A stretch of DNA of 64,000 bases from NCBI RefSeq assembly GCF_001442615.1, contig NZ_LMXN01000003.1:476624-540623 (forward strand), in the 5' to 3' direction. Shown here piece by piece: positions 49,418 through 58,188 of this stretch (position 1 is its first letter; the number at the start of each line of letters is the position of its first letter). The translations under genes were made by a program, and so were the position numbers. The notes beneath the pieces are model-generated. The model made no database searches. It was not told where the DNA came from and saw nothing but the letters and a program-made list of their open reading frames with translations. The stretch is from Algoriphagus resistens (GTDB taxonomy: Bacteria > Bacteroidota > Bacteroidia > Cytophagales > Cyclobacteriaceae).

Positions 49418-51529
49418 ATGGCGTTAATTAAACAAATTAGACAAAGGACAGGTCTATTGATCGGCGTAATTGCCGGCGGATTAATCTTATTCCTCCTGGG
49501 AGGAGATCTATTAAGTCCGAATTCCACACTTCTCAATTCCAGTCAAAATATCGTGGGCGAGATTGCAGGTGAAGACATCACCTACGAAGAGTACATGGCC
49601 CGGATAGAAGAATACAAAATTGCCAATCAGCAGAGAACAGGAAGAGCTCCCTCTGAACCGGAAATGTACTCCATCAGAGAGCAGGCGTGGCAGTCTATGA
49701 TTGTTGAGCGTGTTTTCAAAGAAGAATATGAAAAATTGGGTTTGACGATTTCGGATGCCGAATTGGTAGATATGGTTCAGGGCAAAAACATTGTTCCGGA
49801 ACTACGTCAGCAACTGGTGAATCCTGAAACGGGCCAATTTGACAAAAGCCAGTTGGTTACTTTCCTTCAATCACTGGAAACGGCAGATCCTGCGCAGCAG
49901 GCATACTGGAATCAGCAAGAGCAGCTTTTTGCTGACTCTAGATTGAGAATCAAGTATGATAATATGTTGGCAACTTCTGAGTTTGCTACCCAGGCTGAAG
50001 CTAAGGCAGAGTACCAGGCGGCAAATACCATTGCAGATGCTTCCATTCTTTTCGTTCCTTTTTACGCAGTACCTGATGCTGATGTCACCGTTTCGGAAAG
50101 TGACATGCAGACCTATTTGACTAAGAACAAAAGCAAATTCAAATCTGGAAATGCGGCAAGTCTGGAGTATGTAAGCTTTAGTATTCAACCAAGCGGAATA
50201 GATTCTGCGGAAGTTATTTCTCAGATTAACGAATTGACTGAAGAACTGAAGGCTGCTGAAAATGATTCTCTTTTTGTATTGAGAAATTCAGATGCTCCCT
50301 CCCCATATTTGACGGTGAGACCGGGGGATGAACTTCCTGCTAATTTGACCAGTAACGTTTCTGAAATTCAGGTAGGTCAGACGTATGGACCATTTATTAC
50401 TACGAACTCTACGTATGTGTCATACAAGATCTCCGATCAGTATGAAGGCACACCGAGGATAAGAGCCTCGCACATCCTATTTAGTACGGAAGGAATGGAC
50501 GATGCTGCGAAAGCTGGGGTAAAAGCTCAGGCAGAGACGGTTCTTGCCCAGGTAAAAGCCGATGGAAACTTTGAGGTAGCCGCAAGGCAATATGGTCAGG
50601 ATGGTACTGCACAGACAGGTGGGGATTTGGGCTGGTTTGCCAAAGAGGACTTTGTAACAGAATTCGCAAATGCTGCTTACGCGGCAAAATCCACCGGATT
50701 GCTAGCTGACTTAGTAGAAACAGAGTACGGCTATCATATTGTGAAAGTGACCGAGATGCCTAAGAGCACCTATACCAAAGTGGCCTCTTTAGAAGTGGAA
50801 TTGGTTGCTAGCGATGCTACTAGAAATGAAGCTTTCAGGAATGCTGATGCTTTTGCTGCAGATGCGGGCAACAGAAATGAGTTTACTGAAAATGCCACTG
50901 CTGAAAATTATAGAATCCTACAGGCAAATAACGTAGATGCAAACGCCAGAAATATCAACAATCTTCAAAATGCCAGAGAAGTAATTCGCTGGGCATTTGC
51001 AGATGATACTTCTACCGGTGAAGTTTCCACTGTTTTTGAATTGGACAATGCCTATGTAGTTGCTACTCTTGTGAGCAAACGTGATGAAGGAGATGTGAAG
51101 TTGGAAGACGTGAAAGAGCAAATAGAAGCTCAGGTTAGAAATGAGAAAAAAGCTGAAGTAATTAAATCCAAGCTTGCCGGAAAAACTTCTTTGGAAGAAA
51201 TGAAAGCTGTTTTCCCTTCTGAAGCTTCTGTGAATGAGATTCCTGATTTGAAGCTAAGTGCCAATGTAATTCCCGGTGTTGGGTTCGCCCCACGCGCTAT
51301 CGGTGCAATCTTTGGCATACAGCAAGGGGAAATCACCCAACCTATTCGTGAAGACGTAGGTGTGATCGTAGGAAAATTAAATGCATTGACCCCGGCTGCT
51401 GAAATAGGTGATTATTCTTCCTACCAAGGTCAGTTGACTCAGAATGCTTCACAGCGAACGACATACTCAGTCATGATGGCTCTTCAAGATCTGGCAGGGG
51501 TCAAAGACTATCGATATAAATTCTTTTAA
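49418..51529 (+). CDS. PpiD-like periplasmic chaperone/peptidyl-prolyl isomerase
   Basis: The 703-residue protein is anchored by one N-terminal helix (GLLIGVIAGGLILFLLGGD) and has a SurA-N-like chaperone domain, then a parvulin (rotamase) domain from about 345 to 450: RIRASHILFST, FEVAARQYGQDGTAQTGGDL, YGYHIVKVTE. A second, weaker parvulin-like module may be in the C-terminal third (VIPGVGFAPRAIGAIFGIQQ, GEITQPIREDVGVIVGKL). It should help fold proteins at the outer face of the inner membrane on their way to the outer membrane. It follows the CNNM gene and ends in a strong terminator. Confidence 0.92.
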   Translation: MALIKQIRQRTGLLIGVIAGGLILFLLGGDLLSPNSTLLNSSQNIVGEIAGEDITYEEYMARIEEYKIANQQRTGRAPSEPEMYSIREQAWQSMIVERVFKEEYEKLGLTISDAELVDMVQGKNIVPELRQQLVNPETGQFDKSQLVTFLQSLETADPAQQAYWNQQEQLFADSRLRIKYDNMLATSEFATQAEAKAEYQAANTIADASILFVPFYAVPDADVTVSESDMQTYLTKNKSKFKSGNAASLEYVSFSIQPSGIDSAEVISQINELTEELKAAENDSLFVLRNSDAPSPYLTVRPGDELPANLTSNVSEIQVGQTYGPFITTNSTYVSYKISDQYEGTPRIRASHILFSTEGMDDAAKAGVKAQAETVLAQVKADGNFEVAARQYGQDGTAQTGGDLGWFAKEDFVTEFANAAYAAKSTGLLADLVETEYGYHIVKVTEMPKSTYTKVASLEVELVASDATRNEAFRNADAFAADAGNRNEFTENATAENYRILQANNVDANARNINNLQNAREVIRWAFADDTSTGEVSTVFELDNAYVVATLVSKRDEGDVKLEDVKEQIEAQVRNEKKAEVIKSKLAGKTSLEEMKAVFPSEASVNEIPDLKLSANVIPGVGFAPRAIGAIFGIQQGEITQPIREDVGVIVGKLNALTPAAEIGDYSSYQGQLTQNASQRTTYSVMMALQDLAGVKDYRYKFF

Positions 51530-51544
51530 TAGAAACTAGATTCG

Positions 51545-51577
51545 GAACCCATGCCAGATAGCATGGGTTCTTTATTT
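51545..51577 (+). terminator. Intrinsic terminator of the PpiD-like gene
   Basis: GAACCCATGC (51545-51554) pairs perfectly with GCATGGGTTC (51561-51570) around CAGATA, followed by TTTATTTATATT. Confidence 0.92.
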
Positions 51578-51612
51578 ATATTCGAAATTTAATGTGCTGA
51601 TCACATTCTGCT

Positions 51613-51882
51613 ATGGACAAACAGAAATTCGACAAAGAAAACTTTAAAGAGAAATTAGAGGCAAGTGGGGAGTTTCCTCAGCTTTATATGTTTAAATTTA
51701 TAGTTCCGAACGGAAAGGAAGATGAGGTAGCTGCCCTATTTCCGAAGCATGAAATAACTACCAAAGCGAGTTCTGGCGGTAAATATGTGAGTACAACTGC
51801 TCAAGCTATGATGCAAAGTGCTGATCAGATTATTAAGATCTATGAGCAAGCTGCCAAAATAGAAGGATTAATATCACTTTAA
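51613..51882 (+). CDS. DUF493 family protein
   Basis: The 89-residue soluble protein has the ferredoxin-like fold pattern of DUF493: an N-terminal basic helix (KFDKENFKEKLEASGEF), strand YMFKFIVPN, then helix and strand ITTKASSGGKYVSTTAQAMM and the final helix. DUF493 includes E. coli YbeD, of unknown function, which lies next to lipB there; here it leads a run with a pterin dehydratase and rsmI. Confidence 0.88.
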   Translation: MDKQKFDKENFKEKLEASGEFPQLYMFKFIVPNGKEDEVAALFPKHEITTKASSGGKYVSTTAQAMMQSADQIIKIYEQAAKIEGLISL

Positions 51883-51895
51883 AAAGCATTGACTT

Positions 51896-52129
51896 ATGTG
51901 GAAAGAAGAAGATAATAGGCTGAAGAAAACATTCAAATTTGCCAATTTTCAGGAGGCTTTTGCATTTATGACCCGCGTGGCATTTTTGGCTGAGGGGATG
52001 CAACATCATCCTAATTGGAGCAATGTATATAATACGGTAGAAATCGAATTGACTACACATGATGCAGGAGATACCGTGACCAAAAAAGATCATGCCCTGG
52101 CCAAAGCCATTGATGAGGTAATCGCATGA
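51896..52129 (+). CDS. Pterin-4a-carbinolamine dehydratase (4a-hydroxytetrahydrobiopterin dehydratase)
   Basis: The 77-residue protein contains the active-site motif [13 protein letters not shown] (the two histidines and tryptophan of PCD/DCoH) and [16 protein letters not shown] dehydrates the carbinolamine formed by aromatic amino acid hydroxylases; no hydroxylase gene is visible here. It is shorter than the typical 96-110 residues because the N-terminal part before the first strand is reduced, but the core is complete. It overlaps rsmI by four bases (ATGA). Confidence 0.9.
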   Translation: MWKEEDNRLKKTFKFANFQEAFAFMTRVAFLAEGMQHHPNWSNVYNTVEIELTTHDAGDTVTKKDHALAKAIDEVIA

Positions 52130-52818
52130 GCGAAAATTCTCCGAACTTGTTTCTCGTGCCTACACCCATTGGTAATCTGAAGGATATAACGCTTCGTGCA
52201 ATAGAGGTGCTCAAAACCGCTGATGTCATACTGGCAGAGGACACGCGCACCAGTGGCCAATTGCTCAAACATCTGGAAATCTCCAGGCCCCTACAGAGTT
52301 ATCATATTTTCAATGAGCATAAGACCGTAGAAAAGCTCGTAGAGCGGATGAATAAGGGAGAAGTGTTTGCCTTGATCAGCGATGCGGGTACACCAGCTAT
52401 ATCAGATCCAGGTTTTCTACTGGTGAGAGAAGTACTTGCCGCAGGATTGGATGTGCAGTGCCTTCCGGGAGCCACAGCATTTGTTCCGGCATTAGTGAAT
52501 AGTGGACTTCCAAATGATCGATTTGTTTTCGAAGGGTTTTTACCCCATAAAAAGGGAAGAAAGACAAGGATCGACGGATTGATGGAGGAGGTACGGACTA
52601 TTATTTTTTATGAGTCTCCCCATCGTTTATTAAAGACTTTAGGACAGCTTGCTGAGGCTTTTGGTGCCGACAGGCAGGCTTGTGTCTCCCGTGAGCTTAC
52701 GAAGCTCCACGAGGAGAACGTCAGGGGCACATTAGCGGAGTTAATAGAATATTATCAGACCAATACACTTAAAGGCGAATTTGTCCTTACCGTGGCAGGT
52801 AAGAACCCTAAAGCCTGA
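52126..52818 (+). CDS. rsmI: 16S rRNA 2'-O-ribose C1402 methyltransferase
   Basis: RsmI methylates the 2'-O of C1402 in the ribosomal P site. The 230 residues have the tetrapyrrole-methylase fold with [59 protein letters not shown] and YESPHRL. Length is slightly short of E. coli (286) because the C-terminal extension is missing, common in this phylum. It is coupled to the pterin dehydratase gene; the partner gene rsmH is not in the window. Confidence 0.97.
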   Translation: MSENSPNLFLVPTPIGNLKDITLRAIEVLKTADVILAEDTRTSGQLLKHLEISRPLQSYHIFNEHKTVEKLVERMNKGEVFALISDAGTPAISDPGFLLVREVLAAGLDVQCLPGATAFVPALVNSGLPNDRFVFEGFLPHKKGRKTRIDGLMEEVRTIIFYESPHRLLKTLGQLAEAFGADRQACVSRELTKLHEENVRGTLAELIEYYQTNTLKGEFVLTVAGKNPKA

Positions 52819-52838
52819 AAGTATTACAACTAACTTTT

Positions 52839-53642
52839 ATGATTTCAACAGAAAGACTTACACAGCTTTTAGAGCAAACTCAGGGAATAGCCAAAGAAGC
52901 GGGCGCTTTTATCCGTAGGGAGAGGCAACATTTCGATCTGGCCAAAGTAGAACACAAGGGCTTCAATGACCTTGTATCTTATGTGGATAAGGAGGCTGAA
53001 AAGATAATTGTCAACAAGCTGTCTCAAATTTTACCTGAGGCGGGCTTCATTACCGAAGAAGGCACCAATACTACCCAGGCAGAAGAATTCAACTGGGTAA
53101 TAGACCCGCTGGACGGTACTACCAATTTTATCCATGGAGTTCCCATATTTTCAGTAAGTATAGCATTAATGGAGCGTAGCGAAGTGGTGTTGGGAGTGAT
53201 TTACGAAGTGAATCTTCATGAATGCTTCTACGCAATGAAGGGTGGAGGAGCCTTCTGTAACGACACGCCTATCAGAGTAAGTTCAGCTGGGACACTTTCT
53301 GAATCGCTGATTGCCACAGGATTTCCGTATTACAATTTCGATTTGATTGATAAATACTTAGCCGCCTTAAAGTCATTGATGAAATCTTCTCATGGTGCAC
53401 GCCGGTTTGGGAGTGCTGCTGTTGATTTGTGCTATGTTGCTGCGGGACGTGTTGAGGGTTTTTTTGAATACAATCTAAACTCCTACGATGTTGCGGCCGG
53501 CACGCTGATCGTAGAGGAAGCTGGAGGCAAAGTGACTGATTTTTCCGGTGGAAGAGATTTTGTGTTTGGAAGGGAAATTTTGGCCACCAATGAGAAAATT
53601 CATGAAGAAATCTTAACTGACCTTAAAAAGGCTTGGGCTTAG
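52839..53642 (+). CDS. Inositol monophosphatase family protein
   Basis: The 267 residues show the Mg2+-dependent, lithium-sensitive phosphatase motifs: FITEEGTN, WVIDPLDGTTNFIHG and SYDVAAGTLIVEEAGGKVTD. Members hydrolyse inositol monophosphate, PAP or fructose-1,6-bisphosphate; the sequence WVIDPLDGTTNF favours a SuhB-like enzyme. In E. coli SuhB also acts in rRNA antitermination, which is not established for this phylum. Its stop codon abuts that of the convergent AEC transporter gene. Confidence 0.93.
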   Translation: MISTERLTQLLEQTQGIAKEAGAFIRRERQHFDLAKVEHKGFNDLVSYVDKEAEKIIVNKLSQILPEAGFITEEGTNTTQAEEFNWVIDPLDGTTNFIHGVPIFSVSIALMERSEVVLGVIYEVNLHECFYAMKGGGAFCNDTPIRVSSAGTLSESLIATGFPYYNFDLIDKYLAALKSLMKSSHGARRFGSAAVDLCYVAAGRVEGFFEYNLNSYDVAAGTLIVEEAGGKVTDFSGGRDFVFGREILATNEKIHEEILTDLKKAWA

Positions 53643-54551
53643 CTAACCCATGAAATAGTACCAGAACAAGATAGTTACGATAGAGATTGGGATCCCCAGT
53701 CCGGCAAGAAGTGTGGCAAGTTTAGGTTTGAGGTCGTATTGGATGGCTACAATAGATCCCGTGATCATGGGAGCCATACCACTCTCAAGGACGGTCACTT
53801 TGAATTCTAGGCTACTTTCCGGCAGGAAATTTCTGTAGATCAACCAAACCATCAAAGGGGCAAGAATAAGGCGATAGCCCATTCCCAACCAATAAAATTT
53901 GGAACTGAGTGACTCGAAATCTATGGAGAATTTTAGGCCAATGGCAAAAATCGCCATGGGAGCCATGGTTTTTCCGATCATCGAAACTATGGGAATGATA
54001 AACTCTGGAGTCCTCCATCCCAAAATGCTCATCGCTATGGTGATCAATAAAAAGGAGAAGGGTGGGAAACGAAGGATTTTGAGTGGGATTTCACTCAAGT
54101 TTCCTTCTTTATGGGAATAGATAGAACCTACTAAAATTGCAAGGGAAGAAACAAGCAAAAAGGATCCTCCTTGATCTATCAGGAGTGCTATAGGTAAAGC
54201 TTGCTTCCCATAGAGTCCTTCTACCACCGGGAATCCTAAGAAGGAAGTGTTTGCCAGTCCTGCGACAATCACCAAACAACCGGTGGTCTGCATATCCCAT
54301 TTTAATAACCTGCCCAGCAACCCGAAAATCAGCCAAGAAAGCAGAAAGGTAAACCAGGCCGAGGATATGGGTAAGAGTAATGCCCATTGGGGATCTATTT
54401 GTGGAATATAAAGTAATGCAAGTGCAGGAAGTACAATATTCAACAAATAAGCATTTACCCATTTGGTGATTTTTTCAAGCGGGAGATTAGCTTGTTTCTG
54501 GAGAAAAAGCCCTAATAAAAGGCTAATAAATGCAATAGAAGCCCCTACCAT
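53643..54551 (-). CDS. AEC family transporter
   Basis: The 302-residue membrane protein has about ten helices in two inverted halves, each with a short broken helix, and the motif GLANTSFLGFPVVEGLYG characteristic of auxin efflux carrier/malate permease relatives. Bacterial members are proposed to export malate or other organic acids; substrate here is unknown. It is monocistronic and divergent from a small unknown gene, with an A/T-rich gap of about 100 bases. Confidence 0.88.
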   Translation of the reverse strand: MVGASIAFISLLLGLFLQKQANLPLEKITKWVNAYLLNIVLPALALLYIPQIDPQWALLLPISSAWFTFLLSWLIFGLLGRLLKWDMQTTGCLVIVAGLANTSFLGFPVVEGLYGKQALPIALLIDQGGSFLLVSSLAILVGSIYSHKEGNLSEIPLKILRFPPFSFLLITIAMSILGWRTPEFIIPIVSMIGKTMAPMAIFAIGLKFSIDFESLSSKFYWLGMGYRLILAPLMVWLIYRNFLPESSLEFKVTVLESGMAPMITGSIVAIQYDLKPKLATLLAGLGIPISIVTILFWYYFMG

Positions 54552-54627
54552 AGCTGACTTTTATCCAATGCTTTTTTTCGTAACATAAAAATAATTATAT
54601 ATATTTTTACTTTGCTGATTATCAGTA

Positions 54628-54635
54628 TACTTTTG
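54628..54635 (+). promoter_or_regulatory. -7 promoter element (TACTTTTG) upstream of a small gene
   Basis: Perfect TAnnTTTG 20 bases before the ATG of the 75-residue gene, in an A/T-rich gap. A TTTG stands 13 bases upstream, which is shorter than the usual spacer. Confidence 0.45.
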
Positions 54636-54655
54636 ATTCGGATAACCTAAATTCT

Positions 54656-54883
54656 ATGACTAAACTAATACCTATTTTTATCAATGGAAGAAAATGGATT
54701 CAGCTTTCGCAGCTTTCAAAAGAGCAAGCTACAAACCTGAAATCATGGCTTCCGATTAGCTGTTTGAAGAAAGTTATGTTTCAAGGAACTGAATTTAGCG
54801 ATTGTCTGGATTTCGAAACGTACGAGTATTGGTTTCGTACACATCAGGTATCTGAGCAAAAGCATGCCTTGCTAGATTTCTAA
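54656..54883 (+). CDS. Small soluble protein of unknown function
   Basis: The 75-residue product has no signal peptide or membrane helix. It reads like a compact alpha/beta protein (LIPIFINGRKWIQLSQLSKE, then SCLKKVMFQGTEFSDCLDF) with two cysteines and several aromatic residues; no family is recognised. A promoter-like element supports that it is expressed. Its stop codon overlaps that of the convergent neighbour by four bases (CTAA). Confidence 0.65.
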   Translation: MTKLIPIFINGRKWIQLSQLSKEQATNLKSWLPISCLKKVMFQGTEFSDCLDFETYEYWFRTHQVSEQKHALLDF

Positions 54884-55254
54884 TCCAATCCAAAATTTTT
54901 TCTTTTTTCCTCAAAATATTTACCTAGTTCTGGGTAAAAGTCACTTTGGACTTCCGGAATTCCATCCAGGATTAATTCCATATTACCCTCCATCAGATCT
55001 GTATTTACCTGCATACCCTCCAGTAGATACACCATATCTTCCATGCTTAGGGCTTCAAAGCTCGATGAAGGATAAAGCATGTATTCATTTCCATAGAAGT
55101 CAACCGCTTCAAACTGGATTTTTCCGTCTAAGCAGTGCGCATAAATACTGATTTGCTCTCCCCATTGACTCTCAGGATAATTCATTTTCACCAATAAAAC
55201 AGAGGTAGTTTCATTCGTAAAATAAGTTTCTGGGTGAAATTTGAAATCAATCAT
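54880..55254 (-). CDS. Soluble acidic protein of unknown function
   Basis: The 124-residue product, from the ATG of MIDFKFHPETYF, is acidic and mixed alpha/beta: strands around TSVLLVKMNY, ISIYAHCLDGKIQFEAVDFY and a helical C-terminus (YPELGKYFEEKRKNFGLD). No family is recognised. A longer frame with a TTG start exists but the chosen ATG is supported by a TAnnTTTG element four bases upstream. It is convergent with the small gene and divergent from glyA, whose promoter lies in the same gap. Confidence 0.65.
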   Translation of the reverse strand: MIDFKFHPETYFTNETTSVLLVKMNYPESQWGEQISIYAHCLDGKIQFEAVDFYGNEYMLYPSSSFEALSMEDMVYLLEGMQVNTDLMEGNMELILDGIPEVQSDFYPELGKYFEEKRKNFGLD

Positions 55255-55258
55255 CAGC

Positions 55259-55266
55259 CAAAAATA
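55259..55266 (-). promoter_or_regulatory. -7 promoter element (TATTTTTG) of the acidic protein gene, predicted leaderless
   Basis: Perfect TAnnTTTG separated by four bases (GCTG) from the ATG. A TTG lies about 24 bases upstream, somewhat longer than the usual spacing. Confidence 0.6.
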
Positions 55267-55306
55267 GCAATTCCTAATGATTGAGAATCCCAATCCTATT
55301 TTTGGA

Positions 55307-55337
55307 TTGGATAATCGGGACTTTCAGACTATTTTTG
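55307..55337 (+). promoter_or_regulatory. Promoter of glyA
   Basis: TTG at 55307-55309, a 20-base spacer and TATTTTTG at 55330-55337 match the Bacteroidota -33/-7 consensus. The leader to the glyA ATG would be about 60 bases. A second TATTTTTG on the same strand (55297-55304) overlaps the -33 region. Confidence 0.65.
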
Positions 55338-55401
55338 GGCACATTTGCAGGTAAGCCATTTGGCTACCGTTCCATAAAAATTGGCTTTCAAACCCCTGAT
55401 T

Positions 55402-56670
55402 ATGAAAAGAGATTCGCTTGTTTTCGATTTGATCAACGAAGAAGAAGACAGACAAAAGAGAGGCATCGAACTGATTGCTTCTGAAAACTTCACTAGCAAA
55501 CAAGTGATGGAAGCCGCGGGCAGCGTGCTGACAAACAAATATGCTGAAGGTCTTCCGGGCAAGCGCTACTATGGCGGTTGTGAGGTAGTGGATAAGATCG
55601 AGCAGCTGGCAATCGACAGAGCCAAAGAGCTTTTCGGCGCTACCTGGGCCAATGTTCAGCCTCATTCGGGTGCGCAGGCAAATGCAGCAGTGTTATTGGC
55701 ATGTTTGAAAGCTGGTGATCCTATTTTAGGGTTTGATCTTTCCCATGGCGGTCACTTGACGCATGGCTCCCCTGTGAATTTCTCCGGAAAACTCTATGAG
55801 CCTCATTTCTACGGAGTAGAGGAAGAAACTGGAAGAATCAACTACGACAAAGTAGAGGAAAAGGCATTGGAAGTTTCTCCAAAAGTAATTATCTGCGGTG
55901 CTTCGGCTTATTCCAGAGATTGGGATTATGCACGATTGAGAGAGATTGCAGACCAGGTTGGGGCGATTCTCTTGGCAGACATCTCTCATCCATCGGGATT
56001 GATCGCTAAAGGATTATTGAATGATCCATTGGATCACTGCCATATTGTGACTACTACCACGCACAAGACACTAAGAGGGCCTAGAGGCGGGTTGATCATG
56101 ATGCGTGAAGACTTTGACAACCCTTGGGGATTGACTACTCCAAAAGGGGAGATCAAGAAGATGTCCGCATTGTTGGATATGGGGGTATTCCCAGGGACTC
56201 AAGGAGGTCCTTTGGAGCATATCATTGCTGCTAAAGCCATTGCTTTTCAGGAGTGCCTTTCTGACGAATACATGCACTATGTGCTTCAGGTGAAAAAGAA
56301 TGCATCCGTAATGGCTGATCAGTTCGTAAGTCTGGGATATCAGATTATCTCTGGAGGTACGGACAATCACATGATGCTTATCGATCTTAGAAATAAAGAC
56401 CTTACCGGCAAAATTGCAGAACAGACCCTGGGGAAAGTGGATATTACCATCAATAAAAACATGGTTCCATTTGATACTAAATCTCCGTTTGTTACGTCGG
56501 GAATGAGGATCGGTACAGCAGCGATTACCACCAGAGGTTTGAAGGAAGATGACATGGTGAAGATTGTCAACTTGATCGACAGAGCTTTGAGAAACCATGA
56601 GAATGAGGCCGAGTTGGCAAACATCCGCAGCGAAGTGAACGCCTGGATGAATCAATTTCCATTGTACTAG
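55402..56670 (+). CDS. glyA: Serine hydroxymethyltransferase
   Basis: GlyA converts serine and tetrahydrofolate to glycine and methylene-tetrahydrofolate, the main source of one-carbon units. The 422 residues show [19 protein letters not shown], the tetrahydrofolate/active-site region [15 protein letters not shown], the PLP lysine in [14 protein letters not shown], and [15 protein letters not shown]. The ATG is preferred over a TTG 21 bases upstream. It has its own promoter with a leader and is followed by tatC after 16 bases, so the two are probably co-transcribed. Confidence 0.98.
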   Translation: MKRDSLVFDLINEEEDRQKRGIELIASENFTSKQVMEAAGSVLTNKYAEGLPGKRYYGGCEVVDKIEQLAIDRAKELFGATWANVQPHSGAQANAAVLLACLKAGDPILGFDLSHGGHLTHGSPVNFSGKLYEPHFYGVEEETGRINYDKVEEKALEVSPKVIICGASAYSRDWDYARLREIADQVGAILLADISHPSGLIAKGLLNDPLDHCHIVTTTTHKTLRGPRGGLIMMREDFDNPWGLTTPKGEIKKMSALLDMGVFPGTQGGPLEHIIAAKAIAFQECLSDEYMHYVLQVKKNASVMADQFVSLGYQIISGGTDNHMMLIDLRNKDLTGKIAEQTLGKVDITINKNMVPFDTKSPFVTSGMRIGTAAITTRGLKEDDMVKIVNLIDRALRNHENEAELANIRSEVNAWMNQFPLY

Positions 56671-56686
56671 AATTTAGATACCACCC

Positions 56687-57541
56687 GTGGCATTAGATCA
56701 ATACCAAGAAGAAGAGGAAGAAGAAGGGATGTCCTTTTTGGACCATTTAGAAGCATTGCGTTGGCATTTGCTTCGGTCAGTTGCGGCAATTCTGATTTTA
56801 TCAGTTGCAGCATTTCTGGCAAAAAGCTTTGTTTTCGGAGTAGTAATCCTAGGTCCTTCCAAGGTTGATTTTGTCACCTATAGATGGTTGTGTGAGCTTA
56901 GCGATGTTGTAGGATTGCCTGCTCTGTGTATTGACGAACTTCCTTTTACGATCCAAAGTAGGCAGATGACAGGACAGTTTACCATGCACATGACCTCAAG
57001 TTTTGTGGTAGGTTTTATCGCTTCGTTTCCCTTTGTCTTCTGGGAAGTGTGGAGGTTTATCAGTCCGGGATTGTATGATCAGGAGAAGAATGCCGCAAGG
57101 GGAGCTGTTTTCTTTGTGAGTATGTTGTTCTTTATGGGAGCTGCTTTTGGGTACTTTATCCTGTCTCCCCTTTCGATCAACTTCTTATCCAATTACCAGC
57201 TGGATCCGTCGATTCTAAATGAGTTTGATATCACTTCGTATATTTCTACCCTGACGATGTTGGTTCTTGCTTCGGCGATCATGTTTCAGCTTCCGGTAGT
57301 GGTTTATTTCCTGGCGATGTCAGGCTTGGTGACTTCGGGTATGTTGAGGTCATACAGAAGGCACGCTATTGTAGTGATTTTGGTAGTGTCAGCTATCATT
57401 ACACCTCCGGATGTGGTCAGCCAAATCTTGATTGCAATGCCTATTCTGGTTTTGTATGAAGCTGGGATTCAGATTGCAAAGAGATTGGAGAAGAAAAGAG
57501 CGATTAAGAGAGCTAAGGAAGATATAGAGGATGCCCTTTAA
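56687..57541 (+). CDS. tatC: Sec-independent protein translocase TatC
   Basis: TatC is the signal-peptide receptor of the twin-arginine translocase in the inner membrane. The 284 residues have six helices, the N-terminal motif MSFLDHLEALRWHLLRS and the diagnostic FVFWEVWRFISPGLYDQEKN. The start is GTG; an in-frame ATG 42 bases on (MSFLDHLEAL) would lose an acidic tail (QEEEEEEG) and is possible. Between the first two helices there is a longer periplasmic loop with cysteines (LCELSD, LCIDEL), often present in Bacteroidota TatC. tatA is not in the window. Confidence 0.95.
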   Translation: MALDQYQEEEEEEGMSFLDHLEALRWHLLRSVAAILILSVAAFLAKSFVFGVVILGPSKVDFVTYRWLCELSDVVGLPALCIDELPFTIQSRQMTGQFTMHMTSSFVVGFIASFPFVFWEVWRFISPGLYDQEKNAARGAVFFVSMLFFMGAAFGYFILSPLSINFLSNYQLDPSILNEFDITSYISTLTMLVLASAIMFQLPVVVYFLAMSGLVTSGMLRSYRRHAIVVILVVSAIITPPDVVSQILIAMPILVLYEAGIQIAKRLEKKRAIKRAKEDIEDAL

Positions 57542-57670
57542 TCCAGCGTTAGACAAGTGACATGTATCAAGAATTAAGAGCCGAGAAGGCAAGAAAATAG
57601 AATTCAGAGATAAGATAGGGGCAAGGGCCGTTCTGCGTTTTGCTGTCTCCAATCTTAAGTCGTAGTAAGT

Positions 57671-58108
57671 ATGGCAAAGAAAATAGCAATAGGAGGAGAT
57701 CATGCAGGCTTTGAATACAAAGCCAAAATGATCAGTAAATTAGAATCGTTGGGTTATGAAGTAAAGGATTTTGGTCCTTTCTCTGATGCCTCAGTGGATT
57801 ATCCTGATTACGTACATCCCTTGAGTTCAGCCATCGAAAATGGCGAGTATGAATTGGGAGTGGTGATCTGCGGTAGTGGAAACGGTGTGGCGATTACCGC
57901 CAACAAACACCAGGGAATCCGTGCTGCTCTTTGTTGGAATGAGGAACTGGCAGCTTTGTCCAGACAACATAACAATGCTAATGTTTTAGCTCTTCCTGCC
58001 CGTTTTGTTTCCTATGATTTGGCAGAAAAGCTTGCTGAGATCTTCTTGACCACTGATTTCGAAGGGGGAAGACACCAGAATCGGGTGAATAAGATTGCCT
58101 GCAGCTGA
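57671..58108 (+). CDS. rpiB: Ribose-5-phosphate isomerase B
   Basis: RpiB interconverts ribose 5-phosphate and ribulose 5-phosphate in the pentose phosphate pathway. The 145 residues show IAIGGDHAGFEYK at the N-terminus, the catalytic cysteine in GVVICGSGNGVAITANK, and ALCWNEELAALSRQHNNANV. Length is normal. It stands about 130 bases after tatC and is followed by a hairpin terminator facing the subtilase gene. Confidence 0.96.
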   Translation: MAKKIAIGGDHAGFEYKAKMISKLESLGYEVKDFGPFSDASVDYPDYVHPLSSAIENGEYELGVVICGSGNGVAITANKHQGIRAALCWNEELAALSRQHNNANVLALPARFVSYDLAEKLAEIFLTTDFEGGRHQNRVNKIACS

Positions 58109-58130
58109 AAAGCTGGAAGACCGATGAGGG

Positions 58131-58169
58131 AAGAAGCCCAAACCTGATTTCTCAAGTTTGGGCTTCTTT
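58131..58169. terminator. Hairpin terminator between rpiB and the subtilase gene
   Basis: AAGAAGCCCAAAC (58131-58143) pairs perfectly with GTTTGGGCTTCTT (58156-58168) around a 12-base loop. It lies between convergent genes and can serve both, although the U-tracts are short. Confidence 0.8.
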
Positions 58170-58188
58170 ATGGACCGGGATTGGACTT

